From NCBI GenBank assembly GCA_036852015.1, contig JAANDG010000220.1, positions 122,001 to 186,000 of the forward strand: a stretch of 64,000 nt of DNA, written 5' to 3'. The translations under genes were made by a program, and so were the position numbers. The first letter of the stretch is position 1. Each line of letters starts with the position of its first letter. This DNA comes from Pelodera strongyloides (lineage: Eukaryota; Nematoda; Chromadorea; Rhabditida; Rhabditidae). Of the stretch, positions 47,911 to 59,747 are shown piece after piece. The notes beneath the pieces are model-generated. The model worked only from the letters and a program-made list of their open reading frames with translations. It was not told the origin of the DNA and searched no databases.

Positions 47911-48417
47911 AGGGATGGGGTCAGTTCAAATCGCCCCTTTGTTTATTTCTTATATGTATTGTACATCTCAAATAAATAACATCCAATCCAAGAAGATTTC
48001 AAATCAAGGATCCCAGAGTTTGTAGTTTGCTGATATTGGATAGACTTGATATGGATATGAATCCCCGTTCTATTCGACAGTTGGTGCACTGTAACCGGCA
48101 GCAAGATAAGGCTATAGCAATGAGAGTTAGGGAAATAAATCACTCTCTAACTTTGTTGGTATCTCAACAACTTTATCAGTCTTTATCTCTCACTTCATTA
48201 TATCGTTATTTTCCTGCCTGTTACAGTGCATCAGCTGTCGAATAGAACTTATAGAATGGGGATTCATATCAAGTCTATCGAATATCAGCAAACTACAAAC
48301 TCTGGGATCCTTAATTTGGAAACATTTTGGTTTGGGTGTGATTCATTTGAGGTGTGCAATACGTATAAAAAATAAACAAAGGGGCGATTCGAACTGACCC
48401 CATCCCTGTAACTTTTC
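47911..48417. mobile_element. 500-bp palindromic element in copy A
   Basis: AGGGATGGGGTCAGTTCAAA at the left is mirrored by GAACTGACCCCATCCCT at the right, and the arms stay complementary for about 200 bases (for example GGATCCCAGAGTTTGTAGTT). Copy C preserves TAAAGGG at its ends, suggesting a TTAA target. Confidence 0.75.
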
Positions 48418-48623
48418 ATAGTATATTCCTTTCTCTATGTCGTTCCATCTGTTCAAAAAAGAGTAAGGGGCCAGGATCACAAGGATATCAATATGCTTAA
48501 AATTTCCCACAATTAGATTACACGTGTACTATGTATCCGAATATATATTTTCCAAAACCAACCAATCAATGGCTACCAAATCTCACAATTTCATGCAGAA
48601 AACTCTTTTCCTCGTGAATTTGA

Positions 48624-48802
48624 CGTGAAATAGCGGCCGGTTTTTGAAACGCATCTAGCAGACCAGCATTCTTATGCAGCTTATGCAAATGAACACAAAT
48701 TAGAATAAAAACTAGACCCCAATTAGACCTCACTTTGCATAAATGCATAGGAATGCAAGTACTTGAGATGCGTTTCAAAAACCGGCCGGTATTTCGCTTT
48801 AA
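48624..48802. mobile_element. TTAA hairpin MITE, best-preserved long member
   Basis: Left GTGAAATAGCGGCCGG, right CCGGCCGGTATTTCGCTTTAA; the arms form a long hairpin. This copy shows the full family layout used to recognise the copies at 12451/18148, 27848, 29097 and 58436. Confidence 0.8.
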
Positions 48803-49650
48803 GAACTCGTGTAGACCCACTAAAACTTACCTGTAGGCCTGTAGTAGTATTTTCTTACATTTTTATCGATATTTATCAATCTGTGATAGTGATTCATTTT
48901 TTTTCGTGATTTTCACATATTAATTCTATTAATGCTAAAATATTCATATAATTGAATATATTATTCTGCCAACGGGTTTCCCCCCAAATTTCTCTCTATT
49001 ATGACACTTATGAATTGGTCGCTTTTTCAAAAAACGTTGCGATTTAATATTTTATAAAAAGCTCTAATCTAATTCTAATAAAATAATATAGTATCTATAT
49101 TATACTATACAAACAATTCTAGTCACTTGCAGCTTTCACAAATGAATATTGAGATATTACTATGGTTTTGGTTTATATGTTGTAAAATGAACCATGATAA
49201 ATGAATAATAAATTTCTTTTTATATTGTACATGAGAAAAATGAGAGTAATCTGAATTTGTGAAATTGTATGTACCACCGGAAAGCATAGGGAAAAGAATA
49301 AAGAATGGTTTTCGTGTTGAAGCTCTAAGTAAGCAGTCTAGAAAAATATTATCATTTGGAAGGTAAGTACTACATAACTTACAATTATGGGGTTGCAAGT
49401 ATCCCAAAAATTCTGTGTGATTCTGTCAATACTACCGTATTTCTGCACGAAACCTGCATATATAATATGAAAAATTACAAAAATATTCTTGTGTAGTTCC
49501 AATATACGGGAAATTTTCAGTATACTTGCAAACCCGATTAGAAAGCAATCATTCATGAGCATCTTACACATTTAGCTGAAAGGTGAAATATTTTTGGATA
49601 ATTCGTGGCTTGCGCCACATAGCGACCTATGTAACAAATAGGTATTAATT
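48803..49650. repeat. Dispersed A+T-rich repeat block
   Basis: Bases 48968-49560 match 51536-52020 (CCCCAAATTTCTCTCTATTA, CTTTATAAAAAGCTCTAAT and others), and the first 50 bases recur at 58718. Short minus-strand frames inside have no motif. No gene was seen. Confidence 0.6.
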
Positions 49651-49999
49651 CTCAGTGAAGCGGCGATGTTCAAAAATTTATTGGAGCCAGAACAGACAAC
49701 GCTAAAAGGAAAGGAAAATAATGATCAGAAAGCGAGATACGAACAAACAAAAAACATGGTGCACACAAATAAACACCACTTGTCAGTGCGTCTTATTGTC
49801 TTTTTTTCTTATCACTGTTACTTCAACCATACAGTCATCCTTTGCATATAGTATGTATTTACGTATATTTCACTAACCACGTACAATACTGACCCACATT
49901 TTGCCCGTTTGGGCATTTAAAAATTGGCTGGGGGACATGATCAGGGTCATTGCTTTAATAATGAAAATGGTCACGAAACCATGAACCATTATCTCACAA

Positions 50000-50443
50000 G
50001 CTTATCCCGACAATGAACCGGTGACCCCACGGCACTTGAATTTAAACCAACACAAAACCAACTTTAGCTTCTTTTACAAGCACGCTGCGGAATATCAGAC
50101 ATGCGATTACACCGCACAGCAATAGCCTGTGGACAAAATTTTTAGGACTGTTGACGGTTGATGTTCCATCCCATTGTGTGTGATGGTTCATGTTCCATCC
50201 CATGTTTGATATTGGTATAGGTTTAAAAAAAATAACGAGACTTAAAACTATACTTGCGGCACATACACAGGACAGTTAAAACCCCGATTTCACCCCGATC
50301 ATTTGCCGAAAAAAACCCCTAAAAGCCCGATCACGTCCCGATTTCGCCCCTATCACAAATAATCGGGGCGAAATTGGGCCAGGGGAGCAAGTAACGCGTA
50401 TTACTATGGAAAAGGGGAAGGGAAGTTTGAAATTGATTTTCTT

Positions 50444-50476
<33 letters not shown>

Positions 50477-51150
50477 GTTGTTGTTTTCCTTAATTGGGAA
50501 CACACTTTCTATTAATACAACTGAACTTCAAAAAGAGGGTAAATATTCCCTTTAAATCGAAATTTATTATGGTGCATGGAGTGTTTAGATTGTAGGTAAA
50601 TTAGTTAGTTATTCGAACAACGAACCATCACACACAAGAGAAGCTTGCGTTTTTTTGCCTATGGTTCTTTGAGCGCCGTGTAAGCGCATGTCTGATACTC
50701 CGCAGCTTGTCAACAAAAGAAGCTGAATATCATGCTCTGTGGCTCACAGCGAGCAACCTGCCGTGGGGTTAGCGGCGGGCTGGCCTGCTTGTCGTTGATA
50801 ATGACAGTGGTCATGTGTGGTCATAATGTCCATATAGTCCCCTAGCCAATTTTTGAAAGCCCTAACGGGCAAATCGTACGTTGTTAGTGAGACACAGTCT
50901 CCGAAAATGCACATTATATGCAAAGGACTTATGCTTGAACTATTGCAAGATACATGTGTGTGTGTACCATGCGTTTGCAGCTAACTCGCTTTTTCGATCG
51001 TTCTTTTAATTTCCTCAGCGTTCTGACTCCAATAAATTGTTCAACACCGCCTATTCACTAATATCTAATACTATATATGAGCTCTGTGGCGCAACCCAGG
51101 GATCAACATTTAACATATTTTCACAAAATACTCCCACAAATAGGGTAATA
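50000..51150. repeat. Dispersed repeat segment, copy B
   Basis: Starts CCCGACAATGAACCGGTGAC and matches 59748-60950 (copy D) throughout. It includes a block of GATTTCGCCCC-type motifs (50280-50370), a poly-T run (50450-50478) and the TCATAATGTCCATATAGTCC part shared with copies A and C. Confidence 0.75.
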
Positions 51151-52113
51151 TACTGTAAGTGAGGAGAAGTTGCAAGTTATTAATTGTTTTTTAATGTAAC
51201 GTTGGGAACTAATGTAACGTTGGGACACATGCACCTATTACTGGGTAGCCAATTCCTGAATATATATACTACGTACAACTACTCCTGAATATATACTACG
51301 TACAACTACTCCGCATAAGCGTTATGTTACGATATCACCCCTTTTTTACTTTCATATACACCTACGGTTATTTTTTAATGGCTTTAGTGGCTTTAGTACT
51401 ATTTCTTTTCTTTGATTTTCCATCTACAGTATTATCACCCTTTATCAACTGAAAGAATCGATGCAACAAAGTGGTCGCGGTCGCGACAACGTCATAGATT
51501 CTGAAGCAGAAGATATACACAGTCAAATGCGCGTCTGCAACGGGTTTTCCCCCCAAATTTCTCTCTATTATGACACTTATTCATTGGTCGCTTTTTCAAA
51601 AAAAAACGTTGTGATTTAGTACTTTATAAAAAGCTCTAATTCTAATAAAATAATATAGTATCTATATTATATGTACAATTCTAGTCACTTGCGGCTTTTA
51701 CAAATGAATATTGATATATTACTATGGTTTTGGTTTATACGTAAAATGAACCGTGCTAAATAAATAATAATTTTTTTATATTGCACATGAGAAAAATGAG
51801 GGTAATCAGAATTTGTGAAATTGAAATTGTATGTACCAACGGAAAGCGTGGAAAAAAAGAATATTCTGGTTTTGTTGCTGAAACTCTAAGAAAGCAGTGT
51901 ATAGAATTATTCTTATTTGGAAGGTAAGTAATTACATAACTTACTGCATTCTTATGCATTTCTAAGTTACTCGAATTTAGTAATTACATAACTTACAATT
52001 AGAAAGCAATCATTCATGAGTATCTTCATTGCTGACAACCCAATTTGGAGTGCTATGGCATGCGAGTTCCATATTCGCGATTCATTTTCCCACAAAATTT
52101 TCTTAATTTGAGC
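51151..52113. other. Repeat-derived, no gene seen
   Basis: It contains a short duplicated TGAATATATACTACGTACAA motif (51260-51310) and the second copy of the A+T-rich block (51536-52020). No supported coding region. Confidence 0.5.
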
Positions 52114-52522
52114 TTAAAGGAACAGGCCCATCAAAGTAAACCTATTTTTACGATACGTTCATAATGATTATAAAGCATTTTTATTACAGTATATACAAAC
52201 CAAATTTCACCTACATTCACCCTGCCTGGGGAACTCCTTCCGATGCGCGCTCATCGTGTATGTGTACCGTAAAACTGCAGATATCAAAGCTGCCTATATG
52301 GCCTATGCAAATTTATCATGAATTTAGAATATGATCAAAATTTGCATATACGGCTTTGAAATCTGCTGTTTTACGGTATACATATACGATGAGCGCATAG
52401 GAAAAGGTTTCCCAGAGTGAATGTAGGTGAAATTTGGTTTGTATATAATGGAATAAAATGCTTTATATTCATTATGAACCTACCGTAAATATACGCTTAC
52501 TTTGATGGGCCTGTTCCTTTAA
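52114..52522. mobile_element. TTAA-flanked 409-bp palindromic MITE
   Basis: Starts TTAAAGGAACAGGCCCATCA and ends TGATGGGCCTGTTCCTTTAA; the arms are complementary for about 180 bases each. The ends resemble those at 61523-61935, pointing to one TTAA-targeting transposase family. Confidence 0.85.
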
Positions 52523-54311
52523 CAATATGTTCTAAAATTATTTGTTATACGAAAAATGAACCATCACACAGATGTTTGCGTTTTTTTTTCATACAGTTCT
52601 TTGAGCGCGCCGCGTAATCGCATGTCTGATACACCGCAGCTTGGCTATACACGGAGTTGAAGTTGCTATCGTTGGTTTAATTACCTTAGCGCCCATTGGG
52701 TCAGCGGCGGTAGAGACCTCCTTTGAGACGGCCCTAGGTTGTGAGCCGAAGCGAGAGAAGTTAAGCTCACGATCGTCACCCACAGCCAATTTTTGCACGC
52801 CTATATGGGCAAAATTTCCAATTCGGCCTTTTTCATTTCTTGTAGCAACCAAGGTTATATCGATCAGGTTAGATTTTAGATTGTATACTAAGGGGTGCCC
52901 CCGATTTTTGCCCGATAATGACTCATGTCCTTCCGGGACCGAATCGGGCACATCACGGGGTTGCTTGAAATAATAGTGGGCATGTCGGGGATTTCACATG
53001 CCTACTCTTTTTTAAGTATGCACAATTTTTATGGAATAAAGAGTTAATAATAATAACAATAATAATAAGGATATACTACTCAGCAATCATGTTTTCCCAA
53101 CTATAAGAACCGAAAAAAACTTGCAGAGGGCTAATTTTTAAACTTTTAATATATTCATAATTGGCTAATATTTAATATTTTTGTTCACAAGCCCATGATG
53201 TGCCTCGGAATCGCAATGTCTGATTCTCCGCAGCTTGTCGGCGAAAGGGGCTGAATTTCATACTCTGTGGCGGCGTGCTTGGCGTTGACTTGCAATTCGT
53301 TGTGAGCTATAATGACAGCGGTCATAATCATGACGTCATAATGAGCATACACTGGAGAAACTCCGCTTTTGCGCGGCGGTCTTATGGCGCAAAAAAGGTG
53401 CGGTGCAAAGGGGGGGACTCTTGATTTGACCTCTTGATTTTTGGATGGCCCAGGCCAATTTTTCTCGGATACTCGCAAAATGGTCGGCAAATCAAATGGT
53501 CTCTAATTGATTGTCCAATGGTCTCTAAGTGTTTGTCAAATGGTCTGTGAGCGTTCATCAAATGGTAACCGTCGTTTTCCTGTGTGTTTTCCAGGTCTCA
53601 CTGCTTATAGTGAGCGCCGCGTAATCGCACGTTTGATAGCCCGCAGCTTTGTGGGAAAAGCAGGTGAAGTCACAAACGGTTGGTTCAATAACCATGGCTG
53701 TCGTCTCTATTCCGCCCACTGGGTCAGCGGTTTGGAGGAGACTATAAAAGACGGCCCTGGTCGGTAAGCTGAGGCAAAAAAAAGTGGGCATCGTTGCCGC
53801 CCATAGCCAATTTTTGCAAGCCCAAATGGGCAAGAATGGAGGAGTCTATGAGACTGTGAAGCAATCTGCTCGTTCTGGAACACAGGAAAGTGAAAACCCC
53901 GATTTCGCCCCGATCATTTGCCGAAAAACCCCGATTTCGCCCCGATTCTTTCAAAAAAAAAACCCTAAAAGCCCGATCACAAATAATCGGGGCGAAATTG
54001 GGAACAAGGCGATTTCGCCCCGATTCTTTCAAAAAAAAAAAAAGATTTCGGCCCGATTTTTTGCGGGACCTCATCGGGGCGAAATCGGGGCATTTGGTTT
54101 TCCATGTAGCGAAACATTGCGACGTATCAGCCACAGTATTGGAAAGTCGCCTCAGGCGGCGATAGCCGACTGGTATAATATATTCGCTGAGAAATTAGCT
54201 GGCGCATCAAATTGCAACTACACTTGCAGTGTGCCTACAGTTTTGAAACATATGATGGACAACTTCATTTCTATTTATTTATGCTAACAGTAAGAGCTCA
54301 TTATGGTGCAT
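52523..54311. repeat. Mosaic of old repeats
   Basis: Fragments of the AATCGCATGTCTGATACTCC family occur near 52615, 53210 and 53610, and inverted CCCCGATTTCGCCCCGAT blocks at 53897-54090. Short frames on both strands lack motifs. No gene was seen. Confidence 0.5.
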
Positions 54312-54319
54312 GGAAATTC

Positions 54320-55252
54320 GGCTCTATTCAAGAATAGCCGTCCCAAGGAAGTATAGCCGTCCCAAGATTCTCAACCGTCCCATGGAGAGGCCAACCGTCC
54401 CATGGCGGGGCCAACCGTCCCAAAAAAGTATAGCCGTCCCAATAAAAAATAACCGTCCCAAACATCCCACAGAATTGAATGTGCAGTACGTCTGGGGGCT
54501 TTTGAACATGAAAACATCGACCTTAACAAAATTTTTATTTCTTATCAACAGTTAAAATCCGTAGTTATTGGCTATCTTAAGTAATAAGTGATTTAAAATC
54601 TTTTCCATGCACACGTCTGAACATATAATTATAGAGGTAAGATGGGAGCAGGTCTTCGTCGGTACCATACAGATGTTTAATGGAACGTTTCAAAGCACCC
54701 CATGTAGCTTCGATGCGTTGGGTATGAGCCGCTGGGTCGGAAGGGTTGACAAAGTGCGGCTTATGGTTGACCCAACGGTGGTAGTATTGTTGTTGTAGGG
54801 TGTTGATGTACAAGCCGCCCATCCGTCGGAGACCACGGAGACCACGACGAACGTTTGTTCCGCCCACCCCACGACGCTCATTCCTACCAACCTATGGAAT
54901 AAGCCACGGGAAGTGGCAACATTTTTAGGCCTCTTATAGCCCATCTCGCGAGGATGATCAACCATGCTGGCTGCCTCCGGCAACAACAACAACAACAACG
55001 AACGTTTGTTTTATGAACAGCGTTCACAGACTCAAACACAAATACACGGTATATTGGTTATCTAAAAACATAAAAATTAAAATGGGACGGTTGGCCTCTC
55101 TATGGGACGGTTGGCCTCTCCATGGGACGGTTGGCCTCTCCATGGGACGGCTATACTTTTTCGGGACGGTTGACCCTCCCATGGGACGGTTATTTTTTTA
55201 TGGGACGGCTATACGCTATACTTCCTTGGGACGGCTATTCTTGAATAGAGCC
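54320..55252 (-). mobile_element. Merlin/IS1595-like DNA transposon remnant with repeat-built TIRs
   Basis: Ends GGCTCTATTCAAGAATAGCC and its complement. The 8-bp target duplication GGAAATTC is exact on both sides (54312-54319 and 55253-55260), the length typical of Merlin. Each inverted repeat (54320-54462; 55082-55252) is built of about seven or eight copies of a CCGTCCCA motif separated by short spacers. Confidence 0.85.
54577..54998 (-). pseudogene. ISXO2/Merlin-like transposase, carboxy-terminal remnant
   Basis: The minus-strand frame 54577-54867 ends with the family's last segment: HRWVNHKPHFVNPSDPAAHT, QRIEATWGALKRSIK and YLYNYMFRR. In IS1595/ISXO2-type DDE transposases the V-N-H-x-x-x-F-V-(D/N)-P and H-T-Q-x-I-E pieces surround the last catalytic acidic residue. 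Upstream sequence continues only in another frame (to 54998), so the gene is frameshifted and lacks its first two catalytic acids. Confidence 0.75.
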
Positions 55253-56205
55253 GGAAATTCTGTTATCCTTCATAAATTGGCTGTTATACCGCTTCAATAT
55301 AATCTGTGGGCGCAACAAACAAAATGGCACGAATAAACAAAAATTGTGCTTCAGATATTGCTTGACCCCATTGAATGTTATGACATCCACTTTTCACATA
55401 TCCATTTAAAGCGAATATGTATGTAGACAAAATGCGCAAAACAAAACACGAAACTGGCGTTTCCATATCAGACATGCATCAAATAGACGACTGATTGTGT
55501 AAATTCGTATTTGCATGCCCTGCATCTTGAATCTTACTAATTGCCGATATTTGCATACATAAGTTGAAATTTGCTCCACTGCCACTGGCGGGTAGGGGAG
55601 CAAGTAACGCGTATTGCTATGGAAAAGGGGAAGTTTGAAATTGATTTTCTTTTTACTGTGAAACTTTTGACAAATTTTGTTGTTGTTTCCTTAATTGGGA
55701 AAACACTTTCTATTAATACAGCTGAACTTCAAAAAGAGGGTAAATATGCCCTTTAAATCGAAATTTATTATGGTGCATGGAGTGTTTAGATTTTAGGTAG
55801 ATTAGTTAGTTATTCGAAAAATGAACCATCACACACAAGAGAAGCTTGCGTTTTTTGCCTATGGTTCTTTGAGCGCCGTGTAAGCGCATGTCGGATACTC
55901 CGCAGCTTGTCAACAAAAGAAGCTGAATTTCATGCTCTGTGGCTCAAAGCGAGCAACCTGCCGTGGGTTTAGCGGCGGGCTGGCCTGCTTGTCGTTGATA
56001 ATGACAGTGGTCATGTGTGGTCATAATGTCCATATAGTCCCCTAGCCAATTTTTGAAAGCCCTAACGGGCAAATCGTACGTTGTTAGTGAGACACAATCT
56101 CCGAAAATACATATTATATGCAAAGGACTTATGCTTGAACTATTGCAAGATACATGTGTGTGTACCATGCGTTTGCAGCTAACTCGCTTTTCGATCGTTC
56201 TTTTA

Positions 56206-56494
56206 TGGGGTCTCGATGTATGGCAAAAACAGCGCATTTTGCTTCCAAGTATCAAATTGCATCTCGTGTACGATTTTACATACACCTTTGAAAGTTAGAA
56301 AATGCACCATTGATAATACTAGAGGAGGCAAAAATGCACAGTTTATGCACGCTCGAAAAAAATGGTCCTGTGGCTACCGCCGCGGGACCATTTTTTGGCG
56401 GTCTGTAGATGTTCTCGTGTAGTGCCAATCTACGGTAATTAAAGCCATACTTGGAAGCAAAATCCGGCAATTTTTGCCATACATCGAGACCCCA
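56206..56494. mobile_element. 289-bp MITE with TGGGGTCTCG inverted ends
   Basis: Begins TGGGGTCTCGATGTATGGCA and ends TGCCATACATCGAGACCCCA. The uninterrupted site (GTTCTTTTAATTTC) is preserved in copies B and D, which proves insertion. An internal hairpin AAAATGGTCC/GGACCATTTT is also present. Confidence 0.85.
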
Positions 56495-56740
56495 GAAATT
56501 TCTTCAGCGTTCTGACTCCAATAAATTGTTCAACACCGCCTATTCACTAATATCTAATACTATATATGAGCTCTGTGGCGAAACCCAGGGATCAACATTT
56601 AACATATTTTCACAAAATACTCCCACAAATAGGGTAATATACCATTTATTCATCAAATGGTGCACCAAAATCTGCTACCGTTTCTGTTGGGAGTCAGTAA
56701 TTACGTAACAATGACTTGATTGAGGGATATTTTTTATATT

Positions 56741-56890
56741 TCACAATGTATCCAAACAGATAGCCAATATGTCTATATTCATCGAGTTATCGTTGAATAT
56801 GCCCTCAAACATGTTGGTTTGGACGAAAAGGCAAAAAGTATTGGAAACAAATTCCTTGAAGAATTCGACAAAAAGATGAAATGTCGTTAG
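56741..56890 (+). pseudogene. Captured protein tyrosine phosphatase fragment, copy C
   Basis: Same sequence as 47400-47549, with the Q-loop motif QTDSQYVYIH and a TAG stop at 56888-56890. Copy D (60950) stops at GAGGGATAT just before this fragment. Confidence 0.6.
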
Positions 56891-57269
56891 GTCTAGGAGA
56901 ATTTAAAGCGATGTGGCACGTGGTTTCTGCAGTTCCGTGCGTGAAATTCTGTGTCAATGGTTCGGCACATATTGGACACTATTGTCACTTTGCGTGTAAT
57001 ACATGGAAGCAGTATAGACATGATTTATGTGTTCAAAACCACATGCCATACCGCTTTATACCGTTCATGCGTTGCGCAAAGATTATAAGCTGCCCACGTT
57101 GGCAACACTTAGGAAACAATACTGTAGACAAATTGAGAATTTTTGTGAGTAACAAATTGCTTATTATTATACGCATTCGAATTGAAATTGAAATTGTGAT
57201 CATTTTCTTTTTAGTTGGAATGCCGTTTGTCTCACTTTTCGCCAACTCTTTAGTTGTTGTAAACGCAGT

Positions 57270-58233
57270 AAAGGGATGGGGTCAGTTCAAATCGCCCCTT
57301 TGTTTATTTCTTATATGTATTGTACATCTCAAATAAATAACATCCAATCCAAAAAGATTTCAAATCAAGGATCCCAGAGTTTGTAGTTTGCTGATATTGG
57401 ATAGACTTGATATGGATATGAATCCCCGTTCTATTCGACAGTTGGTGCACTGTAACCGGCAGCAAGATAAGGCTATAGCAATGAGAGTTAGGGAAATTGT
57501 TCCAACTATCGTTAGAACCAACTGAAACGTAGGATTATAGAAGCCGGAAGTATGTAATTAAGCTGTAGACAATAGACACAAACAAGACCGTGATTAACAT
57601 AGGATATCCTAGGATATAAGGAACCATACACCAAAGGGTGTATGATCAGTGGGCATCATCTTTTGTAACGTCGTAGGGGTTGACAGATCCTCCCCAAAAC
57701 TGTTCCCTTCTCTCTTCCCTCTTGCGGCCGGTGGGCAGCCGTGAGAGTCTGGACGTCGTGGCGGTGGCGAGGATCCGTGTCGCAGTGGCAGTGACCCCGG
57801 CAGTAAGGAGGTCTAGCAGCGAGCCCTGGTGGCCCCTGGACGCTTCAAGAACAAGCACACTCAAGCCACGAACAAGCACGTCCCTTCCCATCAATAAATA
57901 AGATTTGAATCTATCGTGTATTGTCAAGGGTCTGGTTACTTCGTAATCAGATTAGAAATAAATCACTCTCTAACTTTGTTGGTATCTCAACAACTTTATC
58001 AGTCATTATCTCTCACTTCATATAGCGTTATTTTCCTGCCTGTTACAGTGCATCAGCTGTCGAATAGAACTTATAGAATGGGGATTCATATCAAGTCTAT
58101 CGAATATCAGCAAACTACAAACTCTGGGATCCTTAATTTGGAAACATTTTGGTTTGGGTGTGATTCATTTGAGGTGTGCAATACATATAAAAAATAAACA
58201 AAGGGGCGATTCGAACTGACCCCATCCCTTTAA
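57270..58233. mobile_element. Palindromic element in copy C, interrupted by a solo LTR
   Basis: Same element as 47911-48417, with TAAAGGGATGGGG at the left and CCCCATCCCTTTAA at the right. The inserted LTR lies near its centre. Confidence 0.75.
57498..57954 (+). mobile_element. Solo LTR, 457 bp, with 5-bp target duplication
   Basis: Starts TGTTCCAACTATCG; GAAAT occurs on both sides (57493-57497 and 57955-57959). The copy-A site reads GGGAAATAAATC without it. CAATAAATAAG near 57894 is a plausible polyadenylation signal. Length, TG start and 5-bp duplication suit a BEL/Pao or Gypsy LTR; there is no internal coding part. Confidence 0.75.
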
Positions 58234-58435
58234 CTTTTCATAGTATATTCCTTTCTCTATGTCGTCCCATCTGTTCAAAAAAGAGTAAGGGGCCAGGATC
58301 ACAAGGATATCAATATGCTTAAAATTTCTCGCAATTAGATTACAATATTTTCCAAAACTAACCAATCAATGGCTACCGTGACTCACAATTTTATGCGGAA
58401 AACTCGTTTCCTCGTGAATTAGACTCAAAGCGAAA

Positions 58436-58553
58436 TGCCGGCCGGGCATCGAGTAGACCAGCATTCTTATGCAGCTTATGCAAATTAACATAAATTAGAA
58501 TAAAAACTAGACCCCAATTAGAAAACTAGACCCCGGCCGATATTTCGCTTTAA
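58436..58553. mobile_element. Shortened TTAA hairpin MITE in copy C
   Basis: AAAGCGAAATGCCGGCCGG at the left and CCGGCCGATATTTCGCTTTAA at the right. It is an internally deleted version of 48624-48802 at the same place in the duplicated segment. Confidence 0.75.
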
Positions 58554-59747
58554 TAACTCAAAAGTGTAGACCGACTAAAACTTACCTGTAGTAGTATTTT
58601 CTCACATTTTTATCGATTTATCAATCTGTGATAGTGATTCATTTTTTTTTTCGTGATTTTCACATATTAATTCTATTAATGCTAAACTATTCATATAATA
58701 TAATTGAATATATTATTCTGCCAACGGGTTTTCCCCCCAAAATTTCTCTCTATTATGACACTTATGCATTAATAGAAAGTGTGTTCCCAATTAAGTAAAC
58801 AACAACAAAATTTGTCAAAAGTTTCCCAGTAAAAAGAAGATCAATTTCAAACTTCCCCTTTTCCATAGTAATACGCGTTACTTGCTCCCCTGGCGCAATT
58901 TCGCCCCGATTATTTGTGATAGGGGCGAAATCGGGACGTGATCGGGCTTTTAGGGGGTTTTTTCGGCAAATGATCGGGGCGAAATCGGGGTTTTAACTGT
59001 CCTGTGTATGTGCCGCAAGTATAGTTTTAAGTCTCGTTATTTTTTTCAAACCTATACCAATATCAAACATGGGATGGAACATGAACCATCACACACAATG
59101 GGATGGAACATGAACCGTCAACAGTCCCTAAAATTTTGTCCACAGGCTATTGCTGTGCGGCGTAATCGCATGTCTGATATTCCGCAGCGTTCTTTGCTCT
59201 CCTAAAAGGCCGGGCACTCGCAAAAAATCTTGAAAAGGAGACAGAATAAAGTCCTAATCATAAAGAAAACAAATGCTGTAATTAAATGGGAAGTGATTTT
59301 GGTTGTTGATTTGTAAAACTGTTGGTTTGCGGTAACAATACACTGTTGGAACGAAATAAGTTGCAGGTTAACTTACAACTATTGGTTAGAGAACGGTTAT
59401 TTGGTTTTGTTTTTATTTTATGCTTATTGTCTAACACAGTTTCTGTTTATTAGAACTGTTGCATGGATAGAAATTATGTACAAAATTTATATTTCAATAA
59501 GTCAAATAATTTCAAAAAGTTATCGTGTAAGAAATAAAATTCGCCTCTCGAGACCCGTTGTAGTCTCATGAAACGTTTGCAACAACTCTCGCGACTTTCC
59601 AAGTATCGTGTGATGAGATGTGGCTTGTTCGCGATACTTTTCTAAAGTATCACCAAAAGCCCCGCCCGCCTCTCATGAGAGGTCTCGCGGGTTCATGCGA
59701 ACTATCATGAGAGTTTTTTGACGAGTTATCGCGATGACAATGCTCTA
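58554..59747. repeat. Repeat fragments including an inverted piece of the B/D segment
   Basis: Bases 58770-59200 are the reverse complement of parts of copies B and D (ACGCGTTACTTGCTCCCC, then the CGGGGCGAAATCGGGG block). From 59220 to 59747 there is A+T-rich sequence with a TCATGAGAGG-type short repeat near 59680 and no gene. Confidence 0.6.

Larger units (their letters stand above)
46974..48623. repeat. Dispersed repeat segment, copy A
   Basis: Begins TCATAATGTCCATATAATCC and matches 50822-51150, 56030-58435 and 60538-60950 over shared parts. It contains the phosphatase fragment (47400-47549) and a palindromic element (47911-48417). Copies A and C carry the same nested MITEs in the same places, so they are duplicates of one composite segment. 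Confidence 0.8.
55585..58435. repeat. Dispersed repeat segment, copy C, with three later insertions
   Basis: Matches copies B/D from about 55610 and copy A from 56030 to 58435. It differs from its sisters by a MITE at 56206-56494 and a solo LTR at 57498-57954, both absent from the corresponding sites in other copies. Confidence 0.8.

Noticed and set aside
47540..47975. Cys-containing frames of 86-151 codons downstream of the phosphatase fragment
   Set aside because: They overlap the stop of the fragment, differ in frame between copies A and C, and run into the palindromic element; probably non-coding repeat.
51366..51556. Minus-strand 62-codon frame
   Set aside because: Low-complexity and within repeat-derived sequence; no family resemblance.
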